Positions 1-5,485 of a DNA stretch of 5,935 nt are shown piece after piece. The stretch is from NCBI GenBank assembly GCA_020062805.1, contig JAGUVP010000146.1:1-5935 (forward strand). The letters are read 5' to 3'. The position numbers and the translations under genes were made by a program. This DNA is from Candidatus Bipolaricaulis sp. (lineage in GTDB: Bacteria; Bipolaricaulota; Bipolaricaulia; Bipolaricaulales; Bipolaricaulaceae). The notes beneath the pieces were generated by a model that did no database searches, was not told the DNA's origin, and saw only the letters and a list, made by a program, of their open reading frames with translations. Position 1 is the stretch's first letter, and each line of letters starts with the position of its first letter.

Positions 1-37
1 CTCGCTGACGGGCGGGCCCTCAGACGGCTGAACGGCT

Positions 38-129
38 CTCACCACGAAGACACGACGGGACACAAAGGGTTCTGGCTCCAGAAGTCATGGCTGTGGTTCT
101 TCTTCGTGCCCTCGAGGCCTTGTGGTGAG
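38..129. repeat. Imperfect palindrome resembling a dispersed intergenic repeat
   Basis: The stretch after the last gene begins CTCACCACGAAGACACGACG (38-57) and ends with an imperfect complement (98-129). The outermost 8 bases (38-45 and 122-129) match perfectly, and the inner arms match with several mismatches and single-base gaps. The spacer contains a smaller perfect inverted repeat, TTCTGG-CT-CCAGAA (70-83). The sequence strongly resembles the 'CACCACGAAGACACGAAGG' intergenic repeats I know from many GC-rich environmental genomes. The surrounding 1-164 holds no gene I can support. As a folded transcript end it might also stabilise or terminate the operon mRNA, but no T-run marks a terminator. 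Confidence 0.5.
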
Positions 130-164
130 GCAGCCAGGAAGCGCAGGGGGGATGCTTCTTGGGG

Positions 165-659
165 TTACGTGGGTGGATTCGGCGGCGAGGTTGTCCCGGC
201 CAGGGTGAGGGCGGCGAGGGTCTTGGCGTCCCCGTGCCCTGAGCGCACGAGACGGCGGAGTTCTTCCACGGTGAAGGAACGTACCTCATCTACTTCAGAG
301 CGTGCCACAGGCGTCCCACACAGCTCCGACGCCAGGAAGAGGTAGGTCCGTTCCGTCGAGTAGCCAGGGGTGGGGTAGATCGTCCCCAGGTACTGCCATC
401 GCCGGCCGATGAGGCCCGTTTCCTCGTTGAGCTCGCGCTTCGCTGCAGCGAGGGGCTTCTCCCCCTGCTCTAGGACGCCGGCCGGGATCTCCCACAGCGG
501 TCCCCCCACGCCTTCCCGATGCTGGCGAACGAGAAGGATTCGTCCTTCCCGGTCGTAGGCCAGAACGGCCACTGCCCCCGGGTGGACGACCACTTCTCGG
601 GTTCCGTGGCAGGTCCCCCGCACCTCGATGGAGATGATCCGGCCCTGAAACACTACCAC
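165..659 (-). CDS. Nudix hydrolase, ADP-ribose pyrophosphatase type
   Basis: This protein of about 164 residues is predicted to hydrolyse ADP-ribose or a related nucleoside diphosphate compound to AMP plus ribose 5-phosphate in the cytoplasm. The 23-residue Nudix box is perfect: G-x5-E-x7-REL-x-EE-x-GL from G61 to L83 (GVLEQGEK...RELNEETGL), with glutamates 76, 79 and 80 able to bind metal. 'HPGAVAVLA' (26-34), 'LWEIPAG' just before the box, and 'YPTPGYSTE' (95-103) after it are typical of the ADP-ribose pyrophosphatase branch rather than of MutT. The start is uncertain. GTG 659 follows a G-rich stretch and begins just before 'FQGRIISIEV', which aligns with the usual first strand. In-frame alternatives are GTG 653, GTG 668 and GTG 707, the last overlapping the preceding gene and giving the N-terminal length of typical homologues. 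It is the last gene of the block; whether its role is tied to the importer is unknown. Confidence 0.87.
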   Translation of the reverse strand: MVVFQGRIISIEVRGTCHGTREVVVHPGAVAVLAYDREGRILLVRQHREGVGGPLWEIPAGVLEQGEKPLAAAKRELNEETGLIGRRWQYLGTIYPTPGYSTERTYLFLASELCGTPVARSEVDEVRSFTVEELRRLVRSGHGDAKTLAALTLAGTTSPPNPPT

Positions 660-684
660 GGCCCCCACCCCACAGCCTGTCAGG

Positions 685-900
685 TTAGTCCTGATCGGGA
701 TCTCCACGCTTGGGGCGGACGAGGTGAGCGGTGGTGACCAGGCCGAGGATAATCCCCCCGAGCGATAGCGCGAACGAGAGAAAGCACAGGGCGAACGTCG
801 GGGCAAGGATTCCCAAGACCATGAGGAAGGGCAAAACCACCCCGATTACCATGAAGGCGATGGCCAGCAGGAGCAACCCGCGCGGCCCTCGATGGCTCAT
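685..900 (-). CDS. Small two-helix membrane protein, function unknown
   Basis: I do not recognise a family for this 71-residue protein. It has a short basic N-terminus (MSHRGPRG), two hydrophobic segments (about 9-32 and 36-60) joined by a short turn at AP(T), and a charged tail 'RPKRGDPDQD'. Basic residues at both ends suggest a hairpin with both termini in the cytoplasm. ATG 900 is preferred because it forms an ATGA overlap with the ATPase stop and has AGGA just upstream. A start at 918 would add MLALQE inside the ATPase gene. The overlap implies translational coupling to the importer, so it may be an accessory membrane subunit. It could equally be an unrelated protein that shares the transcript. 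The codon pattern and clear hydrophobicity make it more likely real than a chance frame. Confidence 0.72.
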   Translation of the reverse strand: MSHRGPRGLLLLAIAFMVIGVVLPFLMVLGILAPTFALCFLSFALSLGGIILGLVTTAHLVRPKRGDPDQD

Positions 901-1874
901 TTCCTGTAGAGCCAGCACTCCACGAAGTGATCCCGACTTGATTCGAACGCAGGCGGCTGTTCTTCCTCACACAGTCCCTCGATCCTCACCGGACAGCGAG
1001 GGTGGAACCGGCATCCACTGGGCGGCTTCACCAGGCTGGGCGGTTCACCTGCCGGGACATCGCGGTACTGATTGGCATTCTCTGGGTCCGGATCCGGGAT
1101 CGCGGTGAGAAGAGCCTTTGTGTACGGGTGAAGCGTGTTGTGGATGATCTCGCGGACCTCTGCCTTCTCCACAAACCTTGCGGCATACATGATGAACACG
1201 CGTTCCGAGAAGTAGCGCACGGTGGACAGATCATGGGTGATGTAGATTACACCAAGGTCATGGGTCTTCTGAACTTTCCGCATGAGCTCGAGAATCTCCA
1301 CCCGCACAGACGCGTCGAGCATGGACACCGGCTCGTCGGCTACGATGAGCGATGGACGAAGGATCATCGCCCGAGCGATCACCAGCCGCTGCTGCTGTCC
1401 GCCGGAGAGCATGTGTGGGAACTTGCTGAGGAAATCGTTCACAGGAAGTAGGCGGACCTCTTCCATTACTTCGCGAATCCGCTGCTCGCGCTCGATGGAG
1501 GTGCCCGTCTTGTTGATCACCATTGGTTCAAGAAGGATCCGCCGTACGCTCATGAATGGAGGCAGGGCTCCGTATGGATCCTGCTGGACGAAACCAACTT
1601 TGGATCTGAGCCAACCGATACTCGTCTTACCATCGAGCTTGTGGGAGGAGAAGGTGATCTCTCCGCTTGTCGCGGGAACCAGGCCTAAAATCGTCTTGAT
1701 GAGCGTTGTCTTGCCGGAACCGCTCTCTCCGACTACGGTGAGCGCTTCCCCGTGACTGAGATCGAAAGTCACACCATCTAGAGCCTTCACATGCCCGGTG
1801 TGAAAGAATCCCCACTTCTTGAGCTCATACCAAGTCCGCAGATCCTTCACCGAAAGGAGCAACTCGTTAGCCAT
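897..1874 (-). CDS. ABC transporter ATP-binding protein, DppF/OppF-like
   Basis: This is the second ATPase of the importer, with 325 residues, expected to pair with the DppD-like protein on the cytoplasmic face of the permeases. Motifs in order are Walker A GESGSGKTT (49-57), Q-loop 'FVQQDPYGALPP' (96-106), signature LSGGQQQR (156-163), Walker B LIVADEP (176-182), D-loop 'SMLDASVR' and switch histidine 214 in 'ITHD'. An N-terminal 'WYELKKWGFFHTGHVKALDGV' matches the 'GFF' insertion common in Thermotogae- and archaea-like OppF proteins. The C-terminal extension begins at 'HPYTKALLTAIPDPDP' (249-264) and contains 'AGEPPSLVKPPSGCRFHPRC' with cysteines 288, 294, 302 and 320. These are spaced almost as in the partner ATPase and are candidate [4Fe-4S] ligands. 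Both catalytic sets look intact, so neither ATPase appears degenerate. The TGA stop (899-897) overlaps the ATG of the following small gene in an ATGA junction. Confidence 0.94.
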   Translation of the reverse strand: MANELLLSVKDLRTWYELKKWGFFHTGHVKALDGVTFDLSHGEALTVVGESGSGKTTLIKTILGLVPATSGEITFSSHKLDGKTSIGWLRSKVGFVQQDPYGALPPFMSVRRILLEPMVINKTGTSIEREQRIREVMEEVRLLPVNDFLSKFPHMLSGGQQQRLVIARAMILRPSLIVADEPVSMLDASVRVEILELMRKVQKTHDLGVIYITHDLSTVRYFSERVFIMYAARFVEKAEVREIIHNTLHPYTKALLTAIPDPDPENANQYRDVPAGEPPSLVKPPSGCRFHPRCPVRIEGLCEEEQPPAFESSRDHFVECWLYRK

Positions 1875-1886
1875 ATATCTCCCCTA
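1875..1886 (-). promoter_or_regulatory. Ribosome-binding site of the second ATPase overlapping the preceding stop
   Basis: The minus strand reads TAGGGGAGATAT before the ATG at 1874. AGGGGAG (1885-1879) shares two bases with the TAG stop of the DppD-like gene and sits 4 nt from the start codon. Ribosomes finishing the first ATPase therefore reach the initiation site of the second, consistent with coupled, equal synthesis of the two halves of a heterodimer. Confidence 0.65.
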
Positions 1887-2909
1887 AGCGTTTCTGTGCA
1901 ACCAGCACTTCACAAGTTCTCCCTGCTCGCCCACAGCGAACACCGGCGGCTCGTGGCTGCACTGGTCGAATCGCTGAGGACACCGTGTGGCAAACCGGCA
2001 CCCTGTGGGGGGGTTGATGAGACTTGGAGGCTGCCCAGGGATGAACTCGAGCTTCTTGTCTTCGCGCAGGGTGGGCACGCTTGCCATGAGTCCCCGTGCA
2101 TAGGGATGAAGGGGCTTCACGTACCCCGTAGTGGACAAGCTATGCTCCACAAGCTGGCCGGCGTACATGATGAGCACCTCGTCAGCGAGATCGCTCGACG
2201 TTGAGATATCGTGGGTGATGAGGATGAACGAGACATCGAGCTGGTTCTTGATATCCTTCAAGGCGTTGAAGATGTTGGCCTGGGTCAGCATGTCCAAGGC
2301 CGACGTCGGCTCGTCGAGTATGACAAGCTGGGGGCTCGTGACGAGAGCCATGGCCAGAATGGCGCGCTGGCGCATCCCTCCGGAGAGCTCGAACGCATAC
2401 CGCTGCAAGAAGTCGTCGGGCACACCCACAATCCGGAACACCTCACGCGCTCGGTTGAGGGCTTCCTTCTTGGGCATCCGGTGGTGGATGAGGAGCGGTT
2501 CAGCTACCTGGTACCCCACCTTGAGTACAGGGTTAAGGGAGTTCATCGCGGCCTGAGACACCATGGACATCTTCACCCAGCGCACCTTCTGGCGGAACCA
2601 GTCGTCCGAGAGCTTCATGACGTTGGTTCCATCGAGGTACACCTCGCCCGTGTACAAGTGCACGTTGCGGGGTAGAAGTCGTAGGATCGCTCGCGCCAGC
2701 GATGTCTTCCCGCATCCGGATTCCCCGAGCACGGCGATGGAGCGACGTCGCTGCATGGAGAAGCTTACGTTGTCCACGGCTTGGAGAACGCCGCGTGAGG
2801 TGCGGAAGTGGAGGCAGAGATCCTTCACCCGGAGGATCTCCCCGTTGGTCGCTCGGCCATCTCCCGTGCGAACGGGAGCAGTACCGGTCACACTTGACCT
2901 CTCATTCAT
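1884..2909 (-). CDS. ABC transporter ATP-binding protein, DppD/OppD-like
   Basis: This 341-residue cytoplasmic ATPase is one of two that drive the importer. All nucleotide-binding elements are present: Walker A GESGCGKTS (62-70), Q-loop glutamine 119 in 'MVSQAAMNSLNP', signature LSGGMRQR (175-182), Walker B LVILDEP (195-201), D-loop SALD and switch histidine 233 in THD. The C-terminal oligopeptide-transporter extension begins near 'HPYARGLMASVP' (268-279). It carries 'PGQPPSLINPPTGCRFATRC' with four cysteines at 304, 310, 317 and 335, the set that binds a [4Fe-4S] cluster in structurally studied Dpp transporters. ATG 2909 was chosen because it follows the permease stop by 2 nt, is preceded by GAGGACGG, and opens a normal N-terminus with a polar leader of about 25 residues before 'ILRVKDL'. 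The same frame stays open upstream to 3542 across the permease gene, but that extension is not a plausible protein. The stop codon overlaps the next gene's ribosome-binding site. Confidence 0.94.
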   Translation of the reverse strand: MNERSSVTGTAPVRTGDGRATNGEILRVKDLCLHFRTSRGVLQAVDNVSFSMQRRRSIAVLGESGCGKTSLARAILRLLPRNVHLYTGEVYLDGTNVMKLSDDWFRQKVRWVKMSMVSQAAMNSLNPVLKVGYQVAEPLLIHHRMPKKEALNRAREVFRIVGVPDDFLQRYAFELSGGMRQRAILAMALVTSPQLVILDEPTSALDMLTQANIFNALKDIKNQLDVSFILITHDISTSSDLADEVLIMYAGQLVEHSLSTTGYVKPLHPYARGLMASVPTLREDKKLEFIPGQPPSLINPPTGCRFATRCPQRFDQCSHEPPVFAVGEQGELVKCWLHRNA

Positions 2910-2911
2910 GC

Positions 2912-4282
2912 TTATACCGTCCTCAGCTTGGGGTTGAACACCCGGTCTAGGGCGTACCCCACCAGAGCGAACGAGAACCCCATGAGCATCAGCAGAATCG
3001 CTGGTTGGAGAGGCCAGTAGTACTGGCCCATGTACAGCGCTCCGTTTGTGTTGGCATCGTTCATAATCTTCCCCCAGGTGGGAAGCACCGGATCGCCAAG
3101 TCCAAGCACAGCCAGCGTTGCCTCGAGGAAGACGAACGACGGAATCACCAGCACGAACTGCGGGAGAAGCGTCGGGGCGATTCTGGGCAACAGGTAGCGA
3201 AAGACGATGCGCATGTTGCTTGCCCCGTAGGCTTGCGCAGCCTCGATGTACGGGGCTTCCTTCGCTTGAAGGAACATCGCGCGGTAGGTCAGCATCGCTG
3301 CGCTGAAGACGCTGAGCACGATGATAACCCCCAGCATGAGCCACAGGCTCCGGTTGTAGAACTGGCCGATCATGATCAGGATGGGAAGGAGAGGCAGGAT
3401 CATGTTGATGTTCGTGATCCGCTGGAAGATGAAGTCCACTTTTCCCCCGAACCACGTCCCGATTCCTGCGAGGACGAATGTGCTCAGGTTGGCTCCGATT
3501 GCCCCAAGAATGCCGAATGCCAGCGCCAGGGGCGCTCCCCACAGCAGCGCTACCGTAAGGTCACGTCGGCGGTGATCGGTGCCGGCCAAGCCGTGGACTT
3601 GCCCGAAAACCACGAGCTTAGCATTTAGATCTGCACCTTCGAGAACCTCGCCCACGAGGACCAACTCATACCGCCCCTTGACCGGCACAGGGCCGTCGGG
3701 CCCGATCGCCGCGGTCCGATCCATGAACAACCCCTGCTCGGGCGCTCGCCCCAGAAGGGTCCGCAGCCCCGAGTCCTGGGAGATATAGAGGGTATCTGTC
3801 GCTCGGATCGAACGAGTCCCCCGAGGGTTGACAGGAGGGATCAGCAGGGGCATGAACTCGCCGGTTGGGGTTCGCCAGTGGACGGTTATCACCGTCCGCG
3901 TGCCTTCGAACGTTGCCTGAGTGAACAGCTGCACCTCCGAGGGGAAGCCGTCGTAGTCGTAGTCGAAGGGGAGTACGATCTCTATTCTGGAGCGTCCATC
4001 CTCAAGAGGCTCCACGCGCTTCAGCCCCGCATCGCCCGTGCTCACGATAATCGTTCGCGGAAGCTTGTCACGGGTGAACCAGTCGAACCATATTGGAGCG
4101 GCGCGCAAGGGGGTCTCGTCCCACACTCCTGGAGGGGCTCGCCACAGCCTGATCGCATGACCGTAGGGGAGGGCGATCATAGCGTAGACTGACAGGCCGA
4201 TGAAGACAACAATCAGCACCAGTCCGGCAACTGCCGACGGATACCGTCGGAGCTCCCGTAGCCTTCGGAGTATCATCTTCAC
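2912..4282 (-). CDS. ABC transporter permease, OppC/DppC-like, with large extracytoplasmic insert
   Basis: This second channel-forming permease has 456 residues against about 300 for ordinary OppC/DppC. A basic N-terminus (RRLRELRRYPSA) precedes one membrane helix (about 18-38). A region of about 190 residues (40-230) follows, with alternating hydrophobic and polar runs that look like beta strands and no membrane helix. It ends at 'GTDHRRRDL' (234-242), a variant of the OppC 'GTDxxGRD' motif. Further helices lie near 244-276, 293-308, 312-332, 368-392 and 425-446. The EAA docking loop is textbook: 'APYIEAAQAYGASNMRIVFRYLLPRIAP' (343-370). 'VLGLGDPVLPTWGKIMNDA' (392-410) is also an OppC hallmark. 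The start is a GTG with AGGAGG 10 nt ahead, and an ATG two codons in is an alternative. Only 2 nt separate the stop from the next ATG, so the two are probably translationally coupled. The insert faces outward and may contact the binding protein or substrate, which is inference. Confidence 0.92.
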   Translation of the reverse strand: MKMILRRLRELRRYPSAVAGLVLIVVFIGLSVYAMIALPYGHAIRLWRAPPGVWDETPLRAAPIWFDWFTRDKLPRTIIVSTGDAGLKRVEPLEDGRSRIEIVLPFDYDYDGFPSEVQLFTQATFEGTRTVITVHWRTPTGEFMPLLIPPVNPRGTRSIRATDTLYISQDSGLRTLLGRAPEQGLFMDRTAAIGPDGPVPVKGRYELVLVGEVLEGADLNAKLVVFGQVHGLAGTDHRRRDLTVALLWGAPLALAFGILGAIGANLSTFVLAGIGTWFGGKVDFIFQRITNINMILPLLPILIMIGQFYNRSLWLMLGVIIVLSVFSAAMLTYRAMFLQAKEAPYIEAAQAYGASNMRIVFRYLLPRIAPTLLPQFVLVIPSFVFLEATLAVLGLGDPVLPTWGKIMNDANTNGALYMGQYYWPLQPAILLMLMGFSFALVGYALDRVFNPKLRTV

Positions 4283-4298
4283 GCCTTACCTACCTCCT
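4283..4298 (-). promoter_or_regulatory. AGGAGG ribosome-binding site of the second permease, abutting the preceding stop codon
   Basis: On the minus strand AGGAGG (4298-4293) is immediately followed by the TAG stop of the first permease gene and lies 10 nt ahead of a GTG codon at 4282-4280. An AAGG at 4287-4284 lies 7 nt ahead of an alternative ATG at 4276-4274, two codons downstream. Either start gives practically the same protein (456 or 454 residues). The GTG is preferred because it is paired with the full consensus. Confidence 0.6.
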
Positions 4299-5369
4299 GG
4301 CTGTTCCGCCTATTCGCACCCGAGGGTCGAGGATAACGTAGAGAATATCCAGTAGGAATACGGAGATCGCCAGAAGATATGCGTAGATGACGATCCCACC
4401 GACGATGACTGGGGTGTCGTTAAGCTGTACCCCCTGGTAGAGGAGCCGCCCGAGGCCAGGCCAGTTGAAGACTGTCTCCAGGACGATCGCTCCTGTCCAC
4501 ATCGTGATCAGCACGAGGACGAACTGGGTTACGATGGTAGGAAGAGTCGGTCGGAGAACGTAGCGTCTCTCAACAGCTCGCTCCGATAGGCCCTTTGCCT
4601 TGGCCAGCTCGACGTAGTCCTCGCTTGAGAAGATGAGGAAGAACGTGCGGCGAGCGTAGATGCTGGCAAAGAGAGCCCCGATGATCATGGCGCTGACAGG
4701 GAGAACCATGTGTTTGAGAACACTCAGGGCATAGTCGAGCGTGTTGGCAGGTGGCGGGGTTTGGACCATCCCGCCCCACGGCAGGACGCGGAGAACTGCG
4801 GAGAAGATGAGGATGAGGAAGATCCCGTAGAACCAACCGGGGGCTGCCGAGGTGGGGGCAAGGGCGATAATCGCCCGATCAACGGGATTGCCGTAGTTTC
4901 GGGAGAGGTACAGAGCGATGAACAGCGACAGGAAGAACAGAATCATCTGGGTCGTGGCAAACAACACGAGTGTCGCCGGAAGGCGTTCCACCAGGATCAG
5001 CCGAACTTGTCGAGAACCGCTATCGCTCGTCATGTGCTCAGATCTTCCCAGCGAAAGGGAAAGCGCTGTTGCGAGGTAGGTGAAGCTCCGAACGATGAAT
5101 GGACGGTCCAGTCCTTGCCTCTGGTACTCAATCTGCACCAACTGCTCCACCAGTTTGTTGAGCTCGGCGGGGGGAAGCTGCTGGAAGTCCGGATTGGCGT
5201 AGACACCCATGGCAACTCCAAAACGGATCTCAGCCTTGCGGACCGTGTCAAGATACCCGCCCATGTTGGCGATGAGCACGGTGATGTACACGCCTATGAC
5301 GACGGTGATGAAAAGCATGAGTGCTCTGAGCACCATATGCCGGCTGATCCGCGCGACGTTCTGCCACAT
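4290..5369 (-). CDS. ABC transporter permease, OppB/DppB-like
   Basis: This 359-residue inner-membrane subunit forms half of the translocation channel with the next permease. A first membrane helix (about 13-36) is followed by an extracytoplasmic stretch of some 90 residues containing 'NPDFQQLPPAELNKLVEQLVQIEYQRQGLDRPF' and 'TSDSGSRQVRLILVERLPATL'. The latter leads into the conserved binding-protein-dependent permease domain. Further helices lie near 131-155, 176-194, 221-240, 281-300 and 320-347. The EAA loop that docks on the ATPases is 'DYVELAKAKGLSERAVERRYVLRPTLP' (251-277), and 'NWPGLGRLLYQ' (302-311) is the usual OppB motif before the last helices. The start was placed at ATG 5369 because a good ribosome-binding site precedes it; a longer form from 5426 is possible. 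The gene ends in TAG at 4292-4290, 7 nt before the next start. The roughly 90-residue loop is typical of a Thermotogae/archaea-like branch thought to include sugar importers. Confidence 0.92.
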   Translation of the reverse strand: MWQNVARISRHMVLRALMLFITVVIGVYITVLIANMGGYLDTVRKAEIRFGVAMGVYANPDFQQLPPAELNKLVEQLVQIEYQRQGLDRPFIVRSFTYLATALSLSLGRSEHMTSDSGSRQVRLILVERLPATLVLFATTQMILFFLSLFIALYLSRNYGNPVDRAIIALAPTSAAPGWFYGIFLILIFSAVLRVLPWGGMVQTPPPANTLDYALSVLKHMVLPVSAMIIGALFASIYARRTFFLIFSSEDYVELAKAKGLSERAVERRYVLRPTLPTIVTQFVLVLITMWTGAIVLETVFNWPGLGRLLYQGVQLNDTPVIVGGIVIYAYLLAISVFLLDILYVILDPRVRIGGTARR

Positions 5370-5389
5370 GACCTCGATCTTCCCTCCCT
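5370..5389 (-). promoter_or_regulatory. Ribosome-binding site that decides the first permease start
   Basis: On the minus strand a purine-rich AGGGAGGGAAG (5389-5379) lies 9 nt ahead of the ATG at 5369-5367, and a GAGG lies 2 nt ahead of it. The in-frame ATG 57 nt farther upstream falls in the loop-distal hairpin region and would add a polar stretch (SPRSPCTIRSQGGKIEV) not expected before the first membrane helix. The downstream ATG is therefore preferred. Confidence 0.6.
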
Positions 5390-5405
5390 GACTGCGAATA
5401 GTACA

Positions 5406-5442
5406 GGGGGACCGGGGAGAGATCAACCGTCCCCGGTCCCCC
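5406..5442 (-). promoter_or_regulatory. GC-rich perfect hairpin between binding-protein and permease genes
   Basis: GGGGGACCGGGG at 5406-5417 is exactly complementary to 5431-5442. One further A-T pair (5418 with 5430) makes a 13-bp stem around an 11-nt loop. Read on the minus strand the hairpin begins 43 nt after the binding-protein stop codon and ends 36 nt before the permease start. No T-run follows on either strand, so it is not a standard intrinsic terminator. In several binding-protein-dependent operons (malE-malF is the classic case) a stem-loop here protects the upstream mRNA from 3' decay or partly blocks transcription, giving more binding protein than membrane protein. That role is inferred from position and structure. 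Confidence 0.65.
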
Positions 5443-5485
5443 CAACACCTAACCTAGAGCGGCCAGGCGTCCAGATTCGCCCGTT

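Noticed and set aside
4..23. Possible terminator stem CTGACGGGCGGGCCCTCAG near the left edge
   Set aside because: Only four outer pairs and two inner pairs form around a C-C mismatch, with no T-run in either direction, so it is not distinguishable from chance in GC-rich DNA.
20..345. Small open frames on both strands over the left intergenic region
   Set aside because: They run over the palindromic repeat and the 3' end of the Nudix gene. Their translations (for example 'TLCVPSCLRGE') are typical of this repeat being read as protein, and no ribosome-binding site or domain supports them.
660..806. Longest form of the Nudix frame starting at 806
   Set aside because: The first 30 or so residues (MPRRSPCAFSRSRYRSGG...) are the out-of-frame shadow of the small membrane protein gene. 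A GTG start between 707 and 653 fits the family length better.
2910..3542. In-frame upstream extension of the DppD-like ATPase across the permease gene (up to 552 codons)
   Set aside because: The extra 211 residues are a low-order R/P/H/S-rich string with no ATPase N-terminus character. The ATG at 2909, 2 nt after the permease stop, gives a normal-length protein.
3005..3628. A 207-codon plus-strand open frame antisense to the OppC-like permease
   Set aside because: The translation is H/D/E/Q/R-rich without motifs and mirrors the transmembrane region of the real gene. I see no convincing evidence that it is expressed.
5406..5442. Hairpin as a full intrinsic terminator of the binding-protein gene
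   Set aside because: The stem is strong, but neither strand has a T-run after it, and the next gene belongs to the same importer. Partial termination or mRNA protection is more likely.
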